Assembly (NCBI GenBank): GCA_002224055.1
Contig: AZLU01000075.1
Span: forward strand, 47,903 to 111,902
Source: Pezizomycotina sp. ARF18
Taxonomy: Eukaryota; Ascomycota
Direction of reading: 5' to 3'
Length of the DNA: 64,000 nucleotides
This document shows positions 25,930 through 36,004 of this stretch, piece after piece (position 1 is the first letter of the stretch; every line of letters begins with the position of its first letter). The position numbers and the translations under genes are program-made. Below the pieces are notes generated by a model. That model was not told the origin of the DNA, searched no databases, and saw nothing but the letters and a program-made list of their open reading frames with translations.

Positions 25930-25980
25930 AACCCCCATGCGAATGCGACCAGGGCGACGATAGCTGGACGCATGGGGGTT
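25930..25980. repeat. Perfect 12-bp inverted repeat with 27-nt loop
   Basis: AACCCCCATGCG at 25930-25941 is the exact reverse complement of 25969-25980. The GC-rich arms stand out in AT-rich surroundings, and the loop itself holds a CCAG/CTGG pair that could extend the structure. Function unknown. Confidence 0.8.
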
Positions 25981-26769
25981 ACATCATGTTCTTGAACCAA
26001 TCTAGGACGGTTCTATCCGTGCAGATATGAGTTCGATCGTTTGAAGCTTCACGTCAATAACCGCCAATGTTTTACATACCGTGTTAATTTTTAACGGAAT
26101 ATCAAGGGTTATGCATCCTTGATGTGTATAATGAGAAGGCCTAGAATGTTCCGCGTCATATAGAATGTTTTATGGACAATTCCACAGCTGTTGATTACAA
26201 AAACGGCTGCGAACGCCTATAGTTGGTATTCCAAACGTTTGAGGCCCTATATCATTGAGTATCGGCGTAATATTGATATCCCAAAGTATTTTCAGCTCAA
26301 GTGCTCTAACGACACCGTTCGGTAGTACCTTCGCATACACTCGAGCTCAGGCGAGAGTAATCTTATGAAATTGTTTGGAGATTCAAAACCTTCGAGAGGA
26401 TTGTGATACATTATCGTCATCGAGCTTGCGTTTTGAAAACGACAAGGTGAGGCTCACCAAATTATCACAAACTCTCGATCATGGGTAGCGCTAAAGATAA
26501 TCCTATATCATCACTCCTTAAACTGCTTAGACGCTTGTATACGCAGTTAATCGTAGTTCTCGATATAATATATTGTTATCTGGAAATGAATAATGATGTC
26601 TACGCGTGATTCTTTTACCGTATCTTTGGATTTCCTAGCAGCTAGGACAAAGTTCACGAGAGAGGTCAGGCGATAGTGATCAATGAGAATATGAGCTAGG
26701 TAAGAAAATATCTTGGTTAAAAAGTCAAGGCTAAAAAAACCTCCAAAATATGTGTTTTTATTACTTAGT

Positions 26770-26808
26770 ATTTAGTTTATTTTATTTATTGATTTATTTA
26801 TTTTATTT

Positions 26809-26892
<84 letters not shown>

Positions 26893-26911
26893 TTATTTAT
26901 TTATTTATATT
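26770..26911 (+). repeat. (TTTA)n microsatellite
   Basis: About 140 bp of nearly perfect TTTA/TTAT tetranucleotide repeats, followed by A-rich sequence to about 26970. The ORF across it is a repeat artefact. Confidence 0.95.
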
Positions 26912-27276
26912 TTTAATTCGAAAAAAAAATAAAAAAAAAGTAAAAATAAATATAAAATAAAAGCACTCTAAACAAAAATCCAAGAAACATTTTCTCAAGC
27001 CATCAACCACCTATCAGACAATAAATTAACCTTTACAAAATTATAAACAAAATATCAGCACCGTTTCTTCAAATTATTCTACTAACTCACATCGAAATCC
27101 TGCAGCCTAGGACTTGAGGCCTCTGACCGTTGCATCTTCCTTCTCTAGATACCTCTTCGAGTTTGTTACGAGTATTTGATATATCTTATATCGTATCTTT
27201 CTTCTCGACATCGGGATATTGCCTTGAAGAGGATTTTTGTAATTCTGCTTTACATCCATCTTACACTCTATATTAA

Positions 27277-27299
27277 CTCTCTCTCTCTCTCTCTCTCTT
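27277..27299 (+). repeat. (CT)n tract in a 5' leader
   Basis: About 11 CT units 30 bp upstream of ATG 27331; probably part of the promoter or 5' UTR of the following gene. Confidence 0.8.
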
Positions 27300-27330
27300 T
27301 CTTTCATCCATACGAAAAATCTCAATCAGA

Positions 27331-28943
27331 ATGCCTCTTTACAAAGGAAACAACAAGGGAAACAGAAGGCTGTTAAGCCAACTGCGAACGAGCTGAAATT
27401 TGCGCTCATGCAAGCTAATGCGCCTAAAGTTGAATTCACTAGCTTCTCCAAGTTTGTTCACAAGGGGAGAGGCGTCTATATCAGCGAGGCGACAGATCCG
27501 GAGGACAGGATCGATCGGATATCGAATCGGAAGAAGTCAACGCATCTGAGATCTCCCTTACCAAGCACGACAAACGCAAGGCCATCGAAATCGATCTTAC
27601 GGACGATGAAGCCGCTCCACCTAAACGCAAACTCACCAAAGCGGATAGGCTTAGGGCCCAAATCGTCGAACTCCACCGCCAAATTCAAGTCGCTGAAGCC
27701 GAACTCGAAAAATCCAAGAAGCGCAACGCCGATCAAGCGGGACTTTCGGATACTGGGCACTCTAATTCCAAGCGGGAACACCAACAATGGTCCGAGGTTA
27801 TTGATCTTCGCAATGGCCATGAGGACGATTACAACAGCGACTCAACTTTTTCCAGCGATGCGAGCTGCAGGAGCTTCGACAGGGAAGGCTACCCGATCAA
27901 TTACGCGGAGAAGATGTGGGCGAAGCATAAGGAAAATCAAGAGCGGCGCGAGAAATATGGTCTCAAGCCTCGTTCTTCCCGCAAGATCCGCCGTGAATCG
28001 TCACCCGATATTCTCAAGCGCATTCGCCGCAATCGCAGATTATCATGCCTGCACCTGAGGTATTGAGATCCGGGACCGTTCGCGAAGTCGGAACTGGGAA
28101 CGCTCCACAAAAACAGACGAAATCTAAAGAGAATGATAATGCTGCAGTTGGTGTTACCAATAGCACAGAAAGAGTCTGAGGAAGAGCTAGATCCAAATCT
28201 AGACAGATGGAAAAGAAGAAGAGGATAGTAAGTACAAGAGCAATACTCTAAACCCTCCCTCCTATTTAATTACCATCATTACTCTCTCTTTTATGCACAT
28301 TTATACTACGGTATCAATCAGTCTAACAGCAAGCAAAACAGAGAATGTTGTTATCAACCTCTCAAACCGTGCAGCACCGCTCGCCGCTGGCAGACCTACT
28401 TCACGCTCGCCGAGGAGGCGTTCATTTTGTACTGCAAGTCGCTGGATCCGGACTGGCTAAGCTGGACCAAATCGCGGAGGATATGATCGAGTTCTCCGGC
28501 CGTAGGAACCCTAAGGACAAGTCAGACAAGACTTCTTACCGCGTTAAACGCACGGGGCATGCTTGTCACGTTCGCTACACTGAATCCCTCACGAAGGGAA
28601 TATTCGCCGACAAGAGGTTGGGGGAATACGGCTATGTAAGTTTCAATCGCATTTCTTCCGTTCTCGATCTCTCGAGACTTGCTGGAAGTGGACGATGTCG
28701 ACGATTACAAAAGCGTGCAAAGGGTGCGTGCTGACATGGTAAAAATCTGTTTTTCTAGACCTTAGGTTTCCATAAAAAGTGGGACCCGATTTACTGATGA
28801 ACAACGACGTTTGGGCTCGATGGTACAGGGGCTTACCGTTAAAAGCGGAAGAAGTAAAGGAAGTAGAATTAAAAGTGGAAATGGGAGAGCCGGACGCCGA
28901 AATTGGGGAAGAGTACGATCCACAGTGGGAGGACAACGCGTAA
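27331..28943 (+). CDS. Nuclear SANT/Myb-like protein, paralogue 1
   Basis: ATG 27331 opens MPLYKGNNK; the next frame continues with KAVKPTANELKFALMQANAP and SFSKFVHKGRGVYI. From about 27530 the coding frame has AIEIDLTDDEA (a SUMO-interaction-like motif), a basic PPKRKLTKADRLRAQ stretch leading into a coiled coil, a Ser/Asp segment and Arg-rich C-terminal parts (SRKIRRESSPDILKRIRRNRR). After an intron with donor GTAAGT at 28228 comes a helix-turn-helix-like block WQTYFTLAEEAFILYCKSL, LSWTKIAEDMIEFSGRRNP and VKRTGHACHVRYTESL. This has the W...EEEAF...W..IA spacing of SANT/Myb domains and matches the gene at 62-63 kb. Short C-terminal exons end in EYDPQWEDNA, stop 28941. Inferred role: DNA or chromatin binding. 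Frame slips near 27370, 27530, 28050, 28410 and 28480. Confidence 0.55.
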
Positions 28944-29690
28944 ACAACAACGGAGAAAGCCAGCAAGAAAGAAGAAAGAGAAGAAACATATTAAGCTCGT
29001 GGAATTAATAGAGAAAAGGTAGAGACACATTGATCTCTATCTCAAACGGAAAGTTTAAAAAAGTAGAAGAAAAAAAGAGATGGCGAAAGTATTATTTGGT
29101 GTTGAAGATCAATGTATATGCTTTCATTTCCTGGTACTTCATCATCGGGGTTTAACCATTACCATTTCCCTTCCTGAATCATTTCATGTATTGCTCGATG
29201 ATCTGATTAGAGCGTACAGTTGTGTCCGTAAGGTGCCAAATATTTCATCGTTATTATTCATCAGACACCTCATTAGGTTCGCAACTCTCTTATGTTCTGG
29301 TTTCAACCGTTCCATTTTTTGTACCGGTTGTCTGATAATTTTCTTAAGAAGTCCCTTCAACCGTCGTTACAGTCACCTAAGTGGGGTTCAGGTGCAGTGC
29401 AGAAGTATACTTATAAACCAGAGAGCCTATTAAACTTGTAACACAGAGAGCAAGTATTACCGGTTATAGTTCAATGCTACTCATATCACATTGCTATCTA
29501 TTCAAGAAGAATTCCGAGTTCTGTTAACCCGTGCTGCAGACTTTACACTAGTTCCAATTGTATATATTCACGATAAACGCCCTGTCGGTAAATGGAAACT
29601 TATACAGGCACATTACGAGCTCACAGAGATCCAAAGCTACACGTTGTTTCAAGTGTTAATCTCTTAGGAGCTCGAGCTTCGTACAATAGC
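28944..29690. other. Intergenic between convergent genes
   Basis: 3' flanks of the SANT-like gene and of the Ras fusion gene. A 117-codon frame at 29080-29433 is Leu/Ile/Ser-rich with no domain and is not called. Confidence 0.4.
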
Positions 29691-29694
29691 ATGG

Positions 29695-31670
29695 TTACCG
29701 TTTTCTCAGAATAAGGCCAAAAAGGGGTCGTCGCCGAGGTCGAAACTTAGCTCGAATGGCTTTTTGCGTTTCAGTCAAACTTCGAACTTCGTCGTCGCTG
29801 TCGTCATCATATCCGGCTCGTCTAAGCTGACGAAGCGTGCGACCTGGTCATAGAATGTTTTTCGATATTGATGCAATTCCTTGAGGACACCTCTTGGAAC
29901 GCGCATCCCAGCTCTTTCGCGAGTTCCATTCCTTCGGCGCAAGAGACTTCGCGCTCCGTGATCCGGTCAATATCGTTGCCCACCAGAGTGATACGAGCTA
30001 AAAAGTCATCCATAGCAGAGGACTCTACGACCACCTGCCCGGGTCTTTGCCGCGACAAGTCAAAAAGAGCAGAGTGCAACTTGACCCTTTCCACTTGCTT
30101 GTAAAAATATCGTATCCGTTCGAAGCCAGAGCGATCAGTTACTGAATAAACTAATAGGAAGGCTTCACCTTCTCTAATCCATTGATCCCGGGGTTGTATA
30201 TTCCTCATGCCCTGCTGTATCCAATACCTCGATCATGCATTTCTTGCCATCGACAGTGCATTGCTTCCGGTAACTATCCTCTATTGTCGGGTCGTACGTC
30301 TCGACGAAATGGCCGAGCGTGAACTATGCACTATTTAGTGAATGCAACGGAAAAAAATTTGACAGGAAATCAGGAGGTACCTGGAGAGTTAAGCCGTTTT
30401 TCCTGCTCCGCGTCACCAAGAACTACGAATCTATAGACAGCATCTTTCTACCCTAGTTCGTGGCTTTCGAGGCTCAAAGTAGTGGTTGGTTGTAGCGTCA
30501 TTGGGAGTTCCGAAGCCCCAGTAGTAGGCCCGTCATATGCGTAAGGGCCATATGCGTAAGAGCGTAATTCCTGTACGGGTTGGCGTATGAAGGGGGAACA
30601 GGTGCTGGTGTCGTGATCTCCGAAGCCAATCCCTTCTAATTGATTTCTCGGGATTGTTGCTAGAGGGAGCTTCCTCTGATTCTGAGATTATCCTCGCAAA
30701 AGTTAATTTCGGTCCGATTTCGTTAATTTCTTCGAGTGATATGGGAAGAGCTAGCACCGAGACCACAGAGATATCGTTCAAGCTCAGCCCAGATAACATG
30801 CTCCATGCCTTCGATCCTCGATCTTCGGTCGCGAAAGATGCGTCACATTCATTCAACTGTACACGCATGTATACACGTGTCTGTTCTAAAGTAAACTCGA
30901 AACTTCGTCGCGGGATGTCGATGCCGGCGGCGCTTTCAGATTGTACGGAATCTTCGACGTCTGGAATGTTATCTAAATCTCTTTGTGTTATTGTCTGATC
31001 GTCGTCGAGGAATCTGAATGAGGAGAATTCGGGTCGCGTCCAATGTTGAGAGCGAAAAGCCGCTGTAGCAGAGCGTTGTTCTGATTTATCTGATCAGACA
31101 TCTTCTGCACTTTTTCCTCTAAGGCCTTTACTTTTTCTTCCGCCTCGATATCGGAATCGCTGACCCAGTGTAAAAAATTCAGATTTAGCTCAAAAGTTTC
31201 GCGAATGGAAATTCGTGTGGCTTATACTCGGCTATACTCACCACTGCAGTATATTTAGCATGAGCGACATTGACAACTTTGACTATCAGCCCCTCCACCG
31301 ACCGCGTTACTTTATCCTCATCCATCGCCCAGTTCAGCCTATCAAACCCTGAACACTGGCCACCGGACCTGCAGCGCGATTAACCACCGCTTCGAGCTCC
31401 GATAAATGTATGATAGCGTTTCTGAACGTCACCACGAGCGTCGGATGTGTATCATTTCTTTTCGGTGTCGGGGGAGCACTGATAACCGATCCATTACATT
31501 CTTTACGGAGACGAGGACCATGCGCATGTCGTCCACAGCCGCTAGCGCGGCGCGAGCAGATTCTGGGCATCGATGGCGCTGGAAACAAAATCGGAGAGGA
31601 TAGTATACAACTGACCGGCGATAGTAACAAGGCCGGATACGGAAGCGGCGACGCTTAGAGGGTCTGTCAT
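29695..31670 (-). CDS. Ras-type small GTPase fused to a fungal STAND-type N-terminal domain
   Basis: ATG 31670 starts [20 protein letters not shown], the hallmark opening of the fungal N-terminal domain found on STAND/NACHT-like proteins. It continues with [35 protein letters not shown] and [16 protein letters not shown] 53-nt intron (31189-31241) follows, then the coiled coil [17 protein letters not shown], an acidic linker and [11 protein letters not shown] with [20 protein letters not shown]. The Ras part then begins with YRFVVLGD. Its P-loop appears as GAGKTA in the neighbouring frame. A 57-nt intron (30324-30380) splits it before [16 protein letters not shown] (switch I); next come [28 protein letters not shown] (G4, normally NKCD) and a C-terminal basic tail ending in LFGLILRKR. 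No CAAX box is seen. Membrane-signalling switch inferred from the family. Slips near 31570, 31470, 31340, 30630, 30400 and 30215. Confidence 0.82.
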
Positions 31671-31679
31671 ATGTAACGC

Positions 31680-33262
31680 CGTCTGAAAGGAGCGGGTTAT
31701 AGGATAAACATGGTTTGAACTTTGAACAAAAGGAAAGGGGATATCTTTGGGTTGAGGAGGGAAATTTAGCGAGGCTCTTAGATCTCGGCGCAGGCCCTGC
31801 GTCCGCGAAGTTGCTTGATTCAGGAAACTCCTGCCGGCATTGTTTGAGCTACAGACTGGTCTCAAGCCCACCTCATCCTGGCGTGCGGAAAAGTTTCTAT
31901 TGCATTTGCGAGATACAGTCCCTTTAGTTCCTATGATGATTTAATTGTTGGTTAGATTCTTTCTCTTATCTAAACTGGACGCAATAGACCGAGGAGGCCA
32001 AAAAATAAAGGCGAATAGCTCGGAAATAGGGCAAACCCCGAAGGCCCAATGTAAGACACAACGATCACGACTTTTGAGCAGTATGTACGTATGTATAAGG
32101 TCAAAGCTCGCAACACACTTGAAAGGTATATTGAACTCCCAGGCCCATCGTAATATTTGTGTATATAAGCTGACCTTCATCAGAAGCTGAGCATATGATC
32201 GAATGCCAGCCGTATTATTGTTCATTTTGTAGAATAACTACTTGACTCCCGTGTAAATCGAAGTCAAGATCGACCTCAAACAATTAAATAACACAAAAAT
32301 CTTCAATAATAAACAGCCCATCACTGGAATACGACAGGCCGTTGATCGTCTGTTTTATGCTTCCGTTCCACCAGTATTCCATATTTCTGCAAATTGCTAA
32401 ATGAAACGTTGAGGGCGACCGTGTTTCGAATGTGGTGGACTTACGGAAAGGTCGGTTAGAGCTCGCTCGATACAACCCACAGTATTTACAAAGGAGCGCC
32501 ATGCAGGATCTTCTTTTTTATATATACTGTCACTAGACCTATATTTCTGCAGATCAAAAAAATTGGTTAAACCGTTTCCTGAAGATCTCACAAAGTCGGG
32601 TCACTGATAATCGTTCTGGCTGCAAGAAGCTACTGGGGTTATACGGATACCGGATAATCCTTAGTTAAGTTTACGACGGGCGGGGTCGTCGCGATCGTCG
32701 GAAGAATATCTATATTTTGTTGGATGCCGTCTTAAATGCAGGTCGTGCTCATATTTATATCTGTGTACTCGCCTTTCCCGTTTCCTGGTTTCAATAAAAC
32801 TCTGTTTCTAATTCTCGTATTTTTTTTTTTTTTTTTTTTGATGTCAAGTCAAGAATGCATCGACTTGATATGTCTCGAACTCAAGAGGGGCGACTTAGCC
32901 TGGACCTGGGAGACAGGCCCTTCATGGACGCCGCAGCTTTAAATACAGCGGCATAGTTATTACTTCACAGCATCGTACTACGGTTAGATTTTTCGCTATC
33001 ATTGCGAGTAAAGGCCATAGCGCTAGTTTGCGATCTTGAATTTTGGAGGAAGAATAGTAAAAGTAGAACCTGTGGAAGAAAAACATATTTCGCAATGTTA
33101 CCAATACTAACAATTAAAACATTTCCGTGGGAATAATACTTTCAGGTCTTACTTTCTCTAATATGCTAAGAAAGGGAATATTATAGAAAGGATTCAAGCA
33201 TGGATAGAAGAGAATTAGGAAGAGTTAAGTCAGGACTGGTGGGTACAATTTTCAAGTAGCAC
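31680..33262. other. Intergenic, no gene recognised
   Basis: Upstream of the Ras fusion gene and downstream of the MYND gene. Contains a poly-T (32821-32839). The short ORFs are unsupported. Confidence 0.35.
32821..32839 (+). repeat. Poly-T tract
   Basis: About 19 uninterrupted T in the intergenic region upstream of the Ras fusion gene. Confidence 0.85.
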
Positions 33263-33264
33263 TT

Positions 33265-34497
33265 TTAGAGCGACTCGGATAATGATACGGCGAACTCGCG
33301 AATGGGTTCCTCCCTAGACTTCGTATGGAGAATCTGGTACTCTCCCTTCTCCTTCATAAATTTATACCAGAAAATAATGAACATAGCTCTAGATATAGTG
33401 GATAAGACAACCTCTTTATTCATGGGCTTCTCCGGCGCGTATCCTCCCATGGAGTGTTCGAACAACGGCTGGCACTCAAATTGACAATAGCGTGAGATTG
33501 CCTCCATATGCAACGGAAGCAATTTCTTCTTATCTTGCCTAACCACGAGGATACTGCCTACTGAATTTTGCCAGTGAGGCGGAGCCCAACCCACATGCTA
33601 GATTCTTATCGCAGTTCAAGTGAAGAATGTCGCAGCTTGATTGGAGAAAGGACCTATTCTAGTGCCGTACTTTTCCCATTTAGTATCGTCAAGCCACTCT
33701 TTATTAGGAGGGTATGGGTGCGTCAAGATTGGGAGGCCGATACGATTAGCGATTTCGAGCTCTCCCCGATTGCGAAAATCGGTGCTCGATCGGGACCTCG
33801 ACAGCTTCGAACTTCGGTAGCTTAAAAACTGTCTCATCGCCATGGCAGTTAATTCTAACACCAAGCACTTTTTGACCTCGAGATTTCGTTGGTTCGTTAC
33901 TCGAAGCAGCCGTCGTTTGGTAAGACTGAAAGAAGTCGACTACGTGCCTGAAGTCGGCCATGTCCATGTCTCTGCATTTATCAGGGTCGATACCCAGCCC
34001 TTCCTCTCCGAAAGCAACGATCGGTCCACGCCAGCTCGCGCGGATTCCGCTCCTGACACAGCAGCAATAGCGCGGTTGAAAGGTGAGCCATCTATGAGGA
34101 ACGCGTCGCGGTAGGAGAGCTCGATCGTGTCTTTGAGTTTCCTCCAAGGATATGGTTGGTTTGTATCTTGGTACGACCCGAAGTGAGAGAGTTGCCCTTG
34201 CCCTTGAAAGGTTTCATATCTGGACATTGATATGGTTCTTCATCTAAGTTGCGCCATGGCAGTGAAGCCACACGAACTTTGGCTTAGTTTCGTTATCCGG
34301 AAAAAAGATGCCGCGGAAATGTTCTTTGCTAGGTCGGTCGGGAGCTCGACGTATTGTCTACAGAGTAGTTTGTGTATAGGCCAATCGGCTTGCTGACACT
34401 CGCGTGAGCAGTATCTGGCGCTGTGGCATCTCGCGCATAACTCTTTAGAGGGTTTATTACACATGTTACAAAATGGAACGGAGCCCTGGGCTTCCAT
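33265..34497 (-). CDS. MYND zinc-finger protein 1
   Basis: ATG 34497 (MEAQGSVPF) precedes a complete MYND finger: CNMC, then LCARCHSARYCSRECQQADW, PIHKLLC, with seven Cys/His ligands in canonical spacing at residues about 10-47. MYND fingers bind proline-rich partner peptides. The next block, HFRGIFFPDNETKPKFVWLH, matches the RxIxFPxDexKPKxVW segment of the fungal MYND family (from memory). Downstream frames carry YQDTNQPYPWRKLKDTIEL, SYRDAFLIDGSPFNRAI, IDPDKCRDMDMADFRHVVDF, GELEIANRIGLPILTHPY and MNKEVVLSTISRAMFIIFWY, ending at 33265. An upstream in-frame TTG is not taken as start. Slips near 34310, 34240, 34060, 33760 and 33610. Length and order are normal for the family. Confidence 0.75.
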
Positions 34498-34733
34498 CTT
34501 GACCGAATCTACTACCTTGGATAATTTCAATTGATTTCGATTGATGACGAAGAAATTTAAGAAGAAAACTTACAGTCTTTTTAAAGTGGGGTTAGGCAAA
34601 ATTCACATAATACGCGCTTTTCACATTTCAGCGTTCGTCATTCGTCATTAGTCATTCATTAGTCGTGATCACGAGGTTGAGGTTACACAGCTATACGTGT
34701 CAACCGCTACAAACGATCTACAATATAGAAAAA

Positions 34734-36000
34734 CTAGCAAATAGCTTTATCGAAGAAGTTCGACATCAAAGCAATCCTTCGCTCATATACAAGCAATGAG
34801 TTCTTTAAAATAGTATCACCTCCTATCAGGTTTGCGAGTCCGGCTCCAAACACAAGTGCCACCTCGATAGCTCTTCCGCAATTTTCAGTCTTGACTTTTA
34901 TTACCTCCCTTAGCCTTTCTAGTACCATGGCCATTTTGATGAAGGCAAGCTTGTTACCCCTCTCCCACTTCGGAAACTGTTCTTTTGTCTCAATTTGAAT
35001 CATCTTCAACGGTTTGAAAAGACCGTGATAATGATATGCAACATAGAGATTCGAAGTTTGTGAAAGAACGTTTGCTTTAGTACAGAGTGGAAATCCATGG
35101 GAAAGAAATCGCTCCGTGTATTAACAATCACAATTTTGATGCTGGGAATATTGGATAGGGCGTTCTAACTACTTTGAAACAATCTATCTTCATTCGATCT
35201 ATATCTACGACAAGTGTTTACTAGGAGTCGCGCGAATTAAGCGTTTTCCTGAAATATCTTACCATTAGCCTGGTTGAGAGGAGATTGGACGCCTCCCATG
35301 TCATAATCTGTCTGGGATCTGTCGGCAATGAGAGAGTCGAATTCAGCGCCCAGGTTGCGAATTCTTCGGGGATAATTCACAAGCATTGGCATGGAAGCGC
35401 ACTACGCACCTCAAGCCGAAGAGATTGTAATAAACTATACGAAAGTAGCTATCGATAGATTCATCCTCTTCTCCCGTGGAACTCCTAACAAATCTTGTTT
35501 GGCGTTTAAAAAAGCTTAGGCCATAGCCACGATGATATGAACGCCTACGCGGTGCGAAAAGGTGGTGTCGGAACTTTGTTCCCACCGGGTCATGACCAAT
35601 GTGCTTCGGGCCGTAAGACCTTCTGGTCCCTCGACTAGCCGTATAGGTGAGTGCTGAATGAGGTCAACGTCTATTCTATTCATGTTCTGCCATTGCCTGC
35701 TCTTTTGATCGCATGACGTTCCTGGATGTCGCAACTTCGAGGATCCAGACTTCCAAGGCACGTTATCTTCAGCTAAGAACTCAAATAGCTTGTTCAAGTT
35801 ATTCCGATCCGTAAGAACCTCCGCATCGTCCTCGAAGCTGAAGTCAGGACGACATTCACGGACGGCTAAAGTAGGCGGGACTAAAGGACCACAATGGCAG
35901 TGGCGCGAATTCGGTCTATGCATGTAAGCCCCGAATCTGGAGCAGAGCCGGTACGCTCCAGGCTGGTGGTACCCAACATAGCGGAACACTCGGAACTGCG
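34734..36000 (-). CDS. Conserved fungal protein of the family often labelled GGPP synthetase (label doubtful)
   Basis: Frames in order: LAVRECRPDFSFEDDAEVLT and NNLNKLFEFLAEDN; FRIDVDLIQ-like residues and IRLVEGPE; YGLSFFKRQTRFVRS with SIDSYFRIVYYNLFGLRCVV; VRNLGAEFDSLIADRSQTDY; then after an intron with donor GTAAGA (about 35263) a final part with LSQTSNLYVAYHYHGLF, EQFPKWERGNKLAF and VLERLREVIK, ending at 34734. This block order and the SYxRIxxYxxxGLxCVVRF core recall a widespread Pezizomycotina family annotated as geranylgeranyl pyrophosphate synthetase, yet no DDxxD prenyltransferase motif is present, so that label should not be used to infer isoprenoid chemistry. The N-terminus is unclear; no ATG before 36000 fits well. 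Several slips. Confidence 0.6.
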
Positions 36001-36004
36001 ATCT

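Larger units (their letters stand above)
23720..27275. other. AT-rich gene-poor stretch
   Basis: About 3.5 kb with no supported gene. It contains the hairpin at 25930-25980 and the TTTA microsatellite. Small ORFs at 24443 and 24807 have no features beyond length. Confidence 0.4.

Noticed and set aside
26750-26932. ORF of repeated Leu-Phe-Ile-Tyr
   Set aside because: Translation of the TTTA microsatellite.
29080-29433. 117-codon plus-strand ORF
   Set aside because: Lies in the 3' flanks of two convergent genes; hydrophobic Leu/Ile/Ser composition without a domain.
30533-30868. Separate small gene upstream of the Ras gene
   Set aside because: Reading across the slip near 30630 joins this segment directly to the Ras part, so it is the linker of the fusion protein.
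33265-33594. Similarity of FWYKFMKEKGE here to FWYEYAKEGGE in the unknown protein at 4.1-4.6 kb
   Set aside because: Restricted to about ten residues; flanking sequence and zinc-ligand patterns differ, so common origin is not supported.
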